NCBI GenBank assembly: GCA_035447925.1
Contig: DAOTHY010000111.1
Location: 1-5,631, forward strand
Reading direction: 5' to 3'
DNA length: 5,631 nt
Source: JASUTC01 sp035447925
GTDB taxonomy: Bacteria > Thermotogota > Thermotogae > MWEM01
Below are positions 1 to 5,631 of this stretch, piece by piece. How positions within the stretch are numbered: the first letter of the stretch is position 1; every line of letters starts with the position of its first letter. The notes under the pieces were generated by a model. It ran no database searches, was not told the origin of the DNA, and worked only from the letters and a program-made list of their open reading frames with translations. A program made the position numbers and the translations under genes.

Positions 1-1545
1 TTCAGATTCAACATCCAAAGCGCTTGTTGCTTCATCTAGCAGCAATACCGGTGAATCAGTTACAAATGAGCGTGCCAATGCAATACGTTGTCTTTGCCCT
101 CCGGATAAATTACTTCCAAACTCATCCAGAGAAAAATCAAATTCCTCATCGAAAGCTTTAATAAATGAAGAAGCGCATGCCATTTCACAGGCTTCATGTA
201 TTTTTTCCTGGGAAAGGTTTTGACATACGGCTTCAAAATTATTCTTGATTGTTCCTGAAAACAGGAAAGCATCTTGTGGGACATATGTAAATATTTGTCG
301 CCATTCTTTTAAAGACAGATCATAAAGGTTCTTTTCTTTAAAGTTTACAGACCCCCTTGCAGGTTGATATAGACAAAGCAGCACTTTAAAAAGGGTGGTT
401 TTTCCGCTACCGGATGGTCCAACAAAAGCACCTGTTCTACCTTCAGGTATGTGGAAACAAATGTCTTTTAGCACCGGATTATCATGATTGGGATATGAGA
501 ACCATAGGTGGTTGATACATAAACCTACTCCGGACTCCGATTCAATTAAACGGTGTTTGTCATTTGCAGACAATGTGAGTGGTTCTTCTTTCATATCTAC
601 AATCTCCATTAATCGTTCAACGCCCGCTAGTCTTCTGGAAATTTCTGAGTAAATAGTTGTGAGGATTGTAAATAAAAATGTGGCACCATTCTGTAATTGA
701 ATGATAGCCACAAGCTTGATCAGGTAGGAAGGATCGTTGATAGCTTTATAGCCTCCAATAAAAATAACGACGAGAATGCTCAAGAAAGAGATGGAGTCAA
801 GTGTCTCCCTTATAGTTTCCAATGAGTTTCTGTGAATGTTGGCGTTTTTTAGATCTTCTGATTGTTGCCAAATCTTTTTCTGAATCCAATCCGCAAGATT
901 GAAATAACGAATGATTCTTTGCCCTTGAACGAGTTGAGAAAAAAGATTTAAAAAAGATGCCTTTTGCCTTTGGACAATTTGGCTGGTCTTTCGTATTCTT
1001 CTGATGATTGGGAGGTTTAAAATAAAAATACTGCCAGATAGCGAACAGATGATCAAACCCATAGACCAATCAAGAAAAAAGATAGTGATACAACTCCCCA
1101 CGCCATAAAAAAGCATGATAGCCAAAGATTGGAATGTATCTTTTAACAGCTGAATACTCTCATTCACATCATTGCTGAAACGTGACAGCAATTCACCGGA
1201 AGGATATTGGCTTAGTTGCACGATTGGACTGTTCAACAAACGTGAAAAGAAAGCACTGCGAATATCCTTTTCCACATTTAATGTGCTTGTTAGCAATGCT
1301 TTCGCTGAAAAGTAAAGGATGGTTCCTCCCACAACCAGCATGATCAAGACATTCCAACAGGTTTTGATCAACAATTGCTGATCCAATTCAACCATACTGG
1401 AAGTTAAATCACCCAACACAAAAGCAAGATAAGCTGTTAAGGCAAAATTCATGAACCCTACCCCTATCACACCAAAACTGTATTGGTAACGATAAGGTTT
1501 TAAAAAAGCAAGAAATCGTTTTAGAATATCTCTTTCAATCTTCAT
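1..1545 (-). CDS. ABC exporter half-transporter (TMD-ATPase fusion), C-terminus cut by window edge
   Basis: This is a membrane exporter subunit of the type I (MsbA/BmrA/LmrA-like) ABC family, which couples ATP hydrolysis to efflux of a lipid, peptide or drug; the substrate cannot be read from the sequence. The visible 515 residues are in one unbroken frame. About six hydrophobic helices lie near residues 18-40, 56-82, 136-156, 158-180, 250-270 and 276-298, and the loop SGELLSRFSNDV is at 116-127. The ATPase domain follows: A-loop Tyr351, Walker A GPSGSGKTT at 376-384, Q-loop Gln424, signature LSGGQ at 480-484, Walker B VLLLDE at 500-505 with catalytic Glu505, and the D-loop SALD at 508-511. 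The H-loop His and roughly 60 further residues lie beyond the left edge. ATG at 1543-1545 is preferred because GGTGG (1557-1553) lies 7 bases upstream. ATG at 1549-1551 would add two residues and overlap the previous stop as ATGA, but leaves only 1 base of spacing. It is the second gene of a pair with the exporter at 1548-3278, its probable partner. Confidence 0.95.
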   Translation of the reverse strand, partial: MKIERDILKRFLAFLKPYRYQYSFGVIGVGFMNFALTAYLAFVLGDLTSSMVELDQQLLIKTCWNVLIMLVVGGTILYFSAKALLTSTLNVEKDIRSAFFSRLLNSPIVQLSQYPSGELLSRFSNDVNESIQLLKDTFQSLAIMLFYGVGSCITIFFLDWSMGLIICSLSGSIFILNLPIIRRIRKTSQIVQRQKASFLNLFSQLVQGQRIIRYFNLADWIQKKIWQQSEDLKNANIHRNSLETIRETLDSISFLSILVVIFIGGYKAINDPSYLIKLVAIIQLQNGATFLFTILTTIYSEISRRLAGVERLMEIVDMKEEPLTLSANDKHRLIESESGVGLCINHLWFSYPNHDNPVLKDICFHIPEGRTGAFVGPSGSGKTTLFKVLLCLYQPARGSVNFKEKNLYDLSLKEWRQIFTYVPQDAFLFSGTIKNNFEAVCQNLSQEKIHEACEMACASSFIKAFDEEFDFSLDEFGSNLSGGQRQRIALARSFVTDSPVLLLDEATSALDVESE

Positions 1546-1547
1546 CT

Positions 1548-3278
1548 TCATTCCACCGCCAATAACTGGGATTGAAATAATTGTTTATATCGTCCATTTT
1601 TTTCTATCAATTCTTCATGGTTGCCTTCTTCAACGATCCTTCCTTGATCCATCACAATGAAACGATCGACAAAACCTAAAGGCTGAATTCTATGTGCGAT
1701 CATCAAGATAGTGGTTTCGCCGGGAAGTTCTCGAATGGTCTTGAGGATTAACGATTCAGTTTCATTATCCAATGCACTTGTTGCTTCATCCATCAGGATT
1801 AACGGTGTTTGTTTCATTAAGGCACGTGCCACACAAATCCTCTGACGCTGCCCACCTGAAAACCTTGATCCCAATTCACCCCCTAGTGTTTCCAAACCAT
1901 CCGGCAACTGACTTAAAAAAGTATTAATTTGAGCCTGGGACAAGACCCTTTCAAACAGAGGATCTTGGGCATCGAAATGACCAAGTGTAATATTGTCTTG
2001 AATCGAAATATCCAGCAAAAAGGGCTCTTGAACAACAGTCGCCATGTGATTTCTCAACGAATGAAGGCTCCATTCTTCCAGTTTATGATCCCCGGCGATG
2101 ACTTTCCCTTTTTGAGGAGAATAATCCCCTAAAATCAACTTAAATACAGTTGATTTACCACATCCGCTGCTGCCAACAAAGGCAATGCGCTCTCCTTTTC
2201 TGATGGAAAAGCTGACATCTTTTAAAGCCCATTCTTTCTGATCGGGATAACGGAAAGAAACGTTTTCAAACCGGATTAAGTCCTCACCCGCAAGGGTTCC
2301 CTCGATTCCGTCACTTCTTTCTACTTCAACAGAAAGAAGTGATATCAGTCTTCTTCCACCTGCTATTGAAGATTTAATCTTCCCCAACAGGAGTGGTAAT
2401 TCTTGGAGTGGAAATGCAATATAGTTGAGTAATTGTATGAAGGCAAATAACAAGCCAACGGTAATTTGTCCCTGTAAAACCAGATAACCACCAAAACCAA
2501 AAACAATCAGAAATGGTATAAAAGCAACTAAAATGCCAAAAACCAACAAAAGAACAGATTGCTTAACCTTCTTTTTTGAATGAGTTGTCCAGGTATTTTG
2601 AAAGGATTTAAACCGATTAAGAAAGAATGGCTGCATGTTAAAGGCCCGAATAATTTCTGCTCCGGTAATGCTTTCTTTGGCTTCTTTGTTGATATCAGAA
2701 AGACTTTTCTGCGCATCTTGGGTATATTTTTCAATTGGAGAACTCAAGACAACAGACAAAATCCCAATGACCGGTAAGGAAGCTAAAACCACAACGGTGA
2801 GCAGCCAATTATTTGAGAAAAGGTAAATCATTGCAAAAATAGCGGTGGCTATTCCCCCAAATAACTGAAAAATGTCTTTTTGAAGCATTTCTTGAAAAAG
2901 CATCAAATCGTTTGACATACGAGAGATGATATCTCCCGAATGATTTTGATGCATGGTATGATCAGTAGCTTTGGCGATTCTATTTGAAATCTTCCTTTGA
3001 AGAAGTGCGCATAATCGATCAGAAAACTGTATAGCCAGAAATTTCCAAAGAAAAAAAGAACAAACAGAACCGGAGAATACCGTTGCTGTGAGATAAATGG
3101 CACGTGCCAGTTGGTTCTTATCTTGTTCTACAATGCTGTTGATTAGACTTGCCAGCATATGTCCTTCGGCAATCTTCAAAGCAGAGTAACCAGTAATTAC
3201 AATGATAGTTGGGATCAACCAATACCATTTTAATAGCATGTACGTCCAAAGGCCATTGTTTTGCGTTCTTTTATTCAT
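1548..3278 (-). CDS. ABC exporter half-transporter (TMD-ATPase fusion), complete
   Basis: This is a complete 576-residue half-transporter, the usual length for type I ABC exporters, acting in the cytoplasmic membrane as one half of a dimer. Hydrophobic helices lie near residues 18-38, 60-84, 136-156, 157-178, 240-264 and 270-294, and the loop HSGDIISRMSNDL is at 113-125. All ATPase motifs are present: A-loop Tyr344, Walker A GSSGCGKST at 369-377, Q-loop Gln417, signature FSGGQ at 473-477 (Phe in place of the usual Leu), Walker B LILMDE at 493-498 with catalytic Glu498, D-loop SALD at 501-504, and H-loop His529. The start ATG has a strong ribosome binding site, GGAGGT (3289-3284), 5 bases upstream. 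It is the first gene of the leftward transcript, and its TGA touches the next exporter gene, which points to coupled translation and a heterodimer. The substrate is unknown: there is no N-terminal peptidase domain as in bacteriocin-processing exporters, and no neighbouring precursor peptide is visible. Confidence 0.97.
   Translation of the reverse strand: MNKRTQNNGLWTYMLLKWYWLIPTIIVITGYSALKIAEGHMLASLINSIVEQDKNQLARAIYLTATVFSGSVCSFFLWKFLAIQFSDRLCALLQRKISNRIAKATDHTMHQNHSGDIISRMSNDLMLFQEMLQKDIFQLFGGIATAIFAMIYLFSNNWLLTVVVLASLPVIGILSVVLSSPIEKYTQDAQKSLSDINKEAKESITGAEIIRAFNMQPFFLNRFKSFQNTWTTHSKKKVKQSVLLLVFGILVAFIPFLIVFGFGGYLVLQGQITVGLLFAFIQLLNYIAFPLQELPLLLGKIKSSIAGGRRLISLLSVEVERSDGIEGTLAGEDLIRFENVSFRYPDQKEWALKDVSFSIRKGERIAFVGSSGCGKSTVFKLILGDYSPQKGKVIAGDHKLEEWSLHSLRNHMATVVQEPFLLDISIQDNITLGHFDAQDPLFERVLSQAQINTFLSQLPDGLETLGGELGSRFSGGQRQRICVARALMKQTPLILMDEATSALDNETESLILKTIRELPGETTILMIAHRIQPLGFVDRFIVMDQGRIVEEGNHEELIEKNGRYKQLFQSQLLAVE
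1553..1557 (-). promoter_or_regulatory. Ribosome binding site of the second exporter gene
   Basis: GGTGG on the minus strand lies inside the last codons of the upstream exporter gene. It is 7 bases from the ATG at 1545 but only 1 base from the ATG at 1551, which favours the inner start. The match is moderate (GGxGG type), and re-initiation by ribosomes finishing the upstream gene would help. Confidence 0.5.
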
Positions 3279-3283
3279 TCTGG

Positions 3284-3289
3284 ACCTCC
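3284..3289 (-). promoter_or_regulatory. Ribosome binding site of the first exporter gene
   Basis: GGAGGT on the minus strand, 5 bases before the ATG at 3278-3276. It is a strong match to the anti-Shine-Dalgarno sequence and fixes this start. Confidence 0.85.
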
Positions 3290-3322
3290 ATTTTTTCGGA
3301 ATTTTGCAAAAGATGAATGTGC

Positions 3323-3348
3323 TTTGACATTATAACAAATGATTTGAC
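3323..3348. repeat. Short direct repeat and small palindrome between the divergent promoters
   Basis: TTTGAC occurs at 3323-3328 and again at 3343-3348, exactly 20 bases apart, close to two helical turns. Between them sits the interrupted palindrome CAAAT-G-ATTTG (3336-3346), which touches the upstream end of the leftward extended -10. The arrangement could be an operator, but such short AT-rich matches can occur by chance. Confidence 0.3.
3329..3337 (-). promoter_or_regulatory. Extended -10 promoter for the exporter operon
   Basis: The minus strand reads TGTTATAAT, a perfect TATAAT with the TGn extension used by housekeeping sigma factors. Only a T-run (3357-3352) sits at the -35 distance, so the promoter would rely on the extended -10. 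Transcription would start near 3322, giving a leader of about 40 bases before the ATG at 3278. Confidence 0.6.
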
Positions 3349-3369
3349 CATAAAAAAGGAACAAATATC

Positions 3370-3378
3370 TGGTATAAT
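3370..3378 (+). promoter_or_regulatory. Extended -10 promoter for the chemoreceptor gene
   Basis: TGGTATAAT is a perfect TATAAT with the TGn extension, about 48 bases before the chemoreceptor ATG, giving a leader of about 40 bases. The only good upstream -35-like hexamer, TTGACC at 3344-3349, is 23 bases away and too far to pair normally, so this is read as an extended -10 promoter of the housekeeping (sigma-A-like) type. I do not see a sigma-D type flagellar promoter here. Confidence 0.65.
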
Positions 3379-3414
3379 AAAATACTGTTAATTTTTTTAA
3401 AACATACGACTGAA

Positions 3415-3420
3415 GGGGTG
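3415..3420 (+). promoter_or_regulatory. Ribosome binding site of the chemoreceptor gene
   Basis: GGGGTG within AAGGGGTGAT, with 7 bases between the G-run and the ATG at 3426. It supports this start over the in-frame ATG at codon 5, which would be spaced too far. Confidence 0.7.
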
Positions 3421-3425
3421 ATCTC

Positions 3426-5147
3426 ATGAAGTTGAGTATGAATTGGTTGACTAAAAGTCTTTTTCTAAAAATCATCTTACCGGTACTGATTCTCATTATT
3501 GCATTTTCTGTCTTCTCTCTCTGGACTCAATATCAAACCATTTATAACAGTCTCCTGACTGAAAGGGAAAAAGGAGTTAAGGATATTGTTGATTTCACCG
3601 AAGGGGTTATTCTGTATTATGCTCAACAAATTCAGGATGGGAAATTGAATACTGCAGAAGCCCAGTTTATGGCTGGAGAAGTGATCAACAAGATGCGTTT
3701 CGAAGGTGAGAACTACATTTTTGGATATACCATGGAGAACAAGGTTGCTATTCCTTTTCAAAGCCATGAGCGGGGCAAATTTTTGGATGTTCAGGATGAA
3801 GAAGGCCATTATGTTCAACGTGAATTACTGGCCATAGCAAAAAGCAAAGGACAAGGGTATTATACCTACTATTGGTTGAATTCTAATACCAATCAGATAG
3901 AGCCTAAACGATCTTATATCAGTAGCTATAAACCATGGGGTTGGTGGTACGGAACGGGCGTGTACATTAACGACGTTCAAACCAAAGCGAGGAGTACCTT
4001 TCTAAAGCAGTCTTTGTACTACCTGATATTCTTAGCGGCTATGATTTTCATCCTTTTTATCCTTTTAAAAAGTTTATTGAAACCCTTGAAAATGTTGAAA
4101 GAGAATGTGAAGAGTCTTGGAAAGGGTGATTTGACAAAGAGATTTGCTTCATCGGGCACGGATGAGATCAACCAGGTTGGACTTGCTCTTGATGAGACGG
4201 TCGATCAATTAGTTCATACCATCGATGAGATAAAAACATCCTCAGAACAGATCAACAGTCTGTCAGAAGATATTAATGCTTCTTCCAAAACTCAGCAGGA
4301 GGGTATCCAGACCTTTGTACAGCAAAGAGAGGGAATCTTTAAAAAGATAGAGGACATCTCATCTTCCTCAGAAGAATTAACATCAGGCGTGGAAGAAATT
4401 GCCAGTAGCGCACAAAATGTATCAAATGCTTCTACAGAGTTAAAAAACCGAACTGAAAAAGCAGTAGAAATGACATTACAAGGAGAACAATCTGTAGAAG
4501 AACTGGTAAGCGATATGGCACATGTCAAAGAGAATACGTCAACAATGGCAAAAATGATAGACGGTTTGAACGCTCAAGCGCAAAGCATCGGAGATATCGT
4601 CGGTGTAATATCATCCATTGCAGAACAAACCAATTTATTAGCACTCAATGCGGCAATAGAAGCGGCAAGGGCTGGAGAAGCGGGCAAGGGATTTGCTGTT
4701 GTCGCCGATGAAATCCGTAAGCTTGCAGAGGAGAGTCAGAATTCAACTCAAAGAATCAGTGAAAATCTGACAGAAATCAGAAAAGGCATCGAGTCCACTG
4801 ACAAACTCATGAAAAATTCAAATACTTCCGTTGAATCGGCATCAAAAGACATGACTCAATTACAAGACCAATTTAAAAATATCTTGCAAGAAATACAAGC
4901 AGTCCTGGAAAATATTGCGAATGTTTCTGGAAGTGTACAACAGCAAACAGAGTCGTTGCAGGAAATGGCTCAATCAACAGATACAGTGGGCAAGGCTGTT
5001 TTTGAGGTGATGGAGGAAATGAATGATATGAACCGTTATATTGAAGGTCAAGAAGAAATGACTAAAAAACTACACGATACAGTAGACTCTTTGAAAACGA
5101 TGTCTGAGGATATGAAAAACCAGATTTCTTTGTTTAAGACCAATTAA
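3426..5147 (+). CDS. Methyl-accepting chemotaxis protein with single-Cache (sCache_2-like) sensor
   Basis: This is a transmembrane chemoreceptor of 573 residues that controls the CheA kinase through CheW. Domains in order: TM1 about 12-33; an extracellular sensor about 34-190 resembling sCache_2, with the hallmark region around YIFGYTMENKVAIPFQSHER (97-116) and the C-terminal signature KPWGWWYGTGVYINDV (169-184); TM2 about 194-216; a HAMP linker about 217-268 starting at Pro220 with DEI at 246-248; then a long coiled-coil signalling hairpin. The hairpin tip NLLALNAAIEAARAGEAG (403-420), followed by KGFAVVADEIRKLAE, is the near-invariant CheA/CheW contact. Candidate methylation sites are the Glu pairs at 316-317 and 323-324 on the descending arm and Glu509 on the ascending arm, about equally far from the tip. 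There is no C-terminal CheR-tethering pentapeptide; it ends SLFKTN. sCache receptors in other bacteria often bind small carboxylates, but the ligand here is unknown. It is transcribed divergently from the exporter pair. Confidence 0.97.
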   Translation: MKLSMNWLTKSLFLKIILPVLILIIAFSVFSLWTQYQTIYNSLLTEREKGVKDIVDFTEGVILYYAQQIQDGKLNTAEAQFMAGEVINKMRFEGENYIFGYTMENKVAIPFQSHERGKFLDVQDEEGHYVQRELLAIAKSKGQGYYTYYWLNSNTNQIEPKRSYISSYKPWGWWYGTGVYINDVQTKARSTFLKQSLYYLIFLAAMIFILFILLKSLLKPLKMLKENVKSLGKGDLTKRFASSGTDEINQVGLALDETVDQLVHTIDEIKTSSEQINSLSEDINASSKTQQEGIQTFVQQREGIFKKIEDISSSSEELTSGVEEIASSAQNVSNASTELKNRTEKAVEMTLQGEQSVEELVSDMAHVKENTSTMAKMIDGLNAQAQSIGDIVGVISSIAEQTNLLALNAAIEAARAGEAGKGFAVVADEIRKLAEESQNSTQRISENLTEIRKGIESTDKLMKNSNTSVESASKDMTQLQDQFKNILQEIQAVLENIANVSGSVQQQTESLQEMAQSTDTVGKAVFEVMEEMNDMNRYIEGQEEMTKKLHDTVDSLKTMSEDMKNQISLFKTN

Positions 5148-5196
5148 TGGATTGTTTGAATTTCTGAATCGCATCAATCAAATCATCAGGAATAAA

Positions 5197-5226
5197 AAAA
5201 ACACCCTTTTTATGCGGGGTGTTTTT
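5197..5226. terminator. Bidirectional rho-independent terminator
   Basis: A 10-base-pair stem (AAAAACACCC at 5197-5206 with GGGTGTTTTT at 5217-5226) surrounds a 10-base loop. The plus strand ends in a T-run and the minus strand reads into TTTTTTT (5200-5194). It lies about 50 bases after the chemoreceptor stop and about 120 bases after the stop of the convergent membrane protein, so it can end transcription from both sides. Confidence 0.85.
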
Positions 5227-5291
5227 CTATTCCTGAAACCTCACTCCAGACGCTAAACTCTATACCCTTGATTTATTCAAAACAACTAAAA

Positions 5292-5326
5292 CAAAAAAAT
5301 CAAATTGAAAACTGCTTCGTTTCAAT
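5292..5326 (-). terminator. Possible weak terminator after the small membrane protein gene
   Basis: On the minus strand, ATTGAAA (5326-5320) and TTTCAAT (5310-5304) form a 7-base-pair stem with a 9-base loop, followed by TTTGATTTTTTT (down to 5292). It sits 20 bases after the stop at 5346. The stem is AT-rich and weak, so the stronger hairpin at 5197-5226 may do most of the work. Confidence 0.4.
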
Positions 5327-5345
5327 CATGCAGAACATATAAACG

Positions 5346-5630
5346 TTAAAATTTTATACCAAATTTAGACAAGAAAGTTGCCATTAAATAATATCCAAAC
5401 ATGGTGATTCCTGATGATAATACGATAGAAAGATAAATATTCCAGCCGAGTTTAGAAATGAAAAAAGGCAAAGTTAAAAAGAAAAGCAAAGAGGGCAGAA
5501 CGAACCAAAAGATATTGAATGCTAAATCAGATACTTTTTTTTGATCGCCTGTATCAATGTAAAGCCAAATAATCGCCAACAAGGATGTGATAGGTAATGA
5601 GGCTATTAAACCTCCAAAAAAAGAGGTTCT
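5346..5630 (-). CDS. Small multi-pass membrane protein, DUF3147-like, N-terminus cut by window edge
   Basis: The frame is open from the right edge to a TAA at 5348-5346, giving 94 visible residues. It is strongly hydrophobic, with about three membrane segments: GGLIASLPITSLLAIIWLYI (residues 6-25), a second near 40-58 (FWFVLPSLLFFLTLPFFI), and a third near 64-84. The pattern of SLP, then IIWLYIDTGD, a KVSDLAFNIFWFVLPSL stretch and a C-terminal LSKFGIKF matches my memory of DUF3147 family membrane proteins of roughly 115-120 residues, so perhaps 20-25 N-terminal residues lie outside. The family has no established function that I know of. An internal TTG at 5582 could begin a shorter frame but has no ribosome binding site, and the family-like residues continue upstream, so the gene is best read as truncated by the window. 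It is convergent with the chemoreceptor. Confidence 0.75.
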   Translation of the reverse strand, partial: RTSFFGGLIASLPITSLLAIIWLYIDTGDQKKVSDLAFNIFWFVLPSLLFFLTLPFFISKLGWNIYLSIVLSSGITMFGYYLMATFLSKFGIKF

Positions 5631-5631
5631 T

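Larger units (their letters stand above)
5148..5345. other. Convergent intergenic region
   Basis: These 198 bases separate the stop codons of two convergent genes. Apart from the two hairpins described separately, I see no open frame with a ribosome binding site, no RNA gene and no repeat; the rest is AT-rich sequence without recognisable signals. Confidence 0.7.

Noticed and set aside
797..1069. A 90-codon minus-strand open frame inside the truncated exporter gene
   Set aside because: It lies in a different frame of a clearly coding gene, has no domain-like pattern and no ribosome binding site. The same applies to the shorter frames at 60-284, 1929-2132, 2528-2734, 2580-2777, 2635-2826, 2903-3103 and 4292-4528.
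1..3278. A recent tandem duplication giving rise to the two exporter genes
   Set aside because: Similarity is confined to ATPase motifs and membrane-domain landmarks shared by the whole family; the membrane domains differ strongly, so they are old paralogues.
1548..3278. A bacteriocin or lanthipeptide export cassette
   Set aside because: Neither exporter has an N-terminal cysteine peptidase domain, and no precursor peptide, modification enzyme or immunity gene is visible. The unseen sequence left of position 1 could change this.
3324..3329. A perfect TTGACA on the plus strand as a -35 box
   Set aside because: No TATAAT-like hexamer lies 16-18 bases downstream (that stretch reads around ACCATAAA), and the true -10 at 3373 is 43 bases away. 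TTGACC at 3344-3349 is likewise 23 bases from that -10.
3275..3496. A 73-codon minus-strand frame across the divergent intergenic region
   Set aside because: It overlaps both the promoters and the first codons of two well-supported genes and resembles no protein I know.
3477..3818. A 113-codon minus-strand open frame opposite the chemoreceptor
   Set aside because: It is antisense to well-conserved TM1 and Cache coding sequence; its composition follows from the reverse complement and nothing supports expression.
5610..5615. GGAGGT on the minus strand as a ribosome binding site for a short protein starting at TTG 5582
   Set aside because: The spacing of 27 bases is far too long, and the bases encode the Gly-Gly of a family-like membrane segment, so the gene continues to the window edge.

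Overview
The window looks like chromosome from an AT-rich, motile, Gram-positive bacterium of the low-GC Bacillota (Bacilli-like). The evidence is low-GC coding sequence with strong purine-rich ribosome binding sites, sigma-A-type extended -10 promoters, U-tract hairpin terminators, and a chemoreceptor of the kind common in flagellated Bacillota. The genus cannot be fixed from the sequence.

Layout. Positions 1-1545 (minus strand, C-terminus cut off by the left edge) and 1548-3278 (minus strand, complete) are two adjacent ABC half-exporters. Each has six membrane helices fused to an ATPase domain. The 576-residue gene comes first in the transcript, and its stop codon abuts or overlaps the start of the second gene, so the pair is probably translationally coupled and probably forms a heterodimeric exporter. 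Positions 3279-3425 form a short divergent control region with one perfect extended -10 element on each strand. Positions 3426-5147 (plus strand) encode a complete 573-residue methyl-accepting chemotaxis protein with a single-Cache extracellular sensor. Positions 5148-5345 are non-coding and hold a bidirectional rho-independent terminator plus a weaker hairpin. Positions 5346-5630 (minus strand, N-terminus cut off by the right edge) encode a small hydrophobic membrane protein that I recognise, from memory, as DUF3147-like.

How the genes relate. The exporter operon and the chemoreceptor share a compact divergent promoter region, so they may be co-regulated. Nothing in the proteins themselves shows that the receptor senses the exported compound. 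The small membrane protein is convergent with the receptor, shares its terminator, and is probably an independent unit.

Overall, this reads as ordinary chromosomal sequence. I see no mobile element, CRISPR array, RNA gene or clearly new system. The points worth a second look are the divergent promoter with its repeats, the exporter pair with two apparently intact ATPase sites, and the unknown ligand of the receptor.
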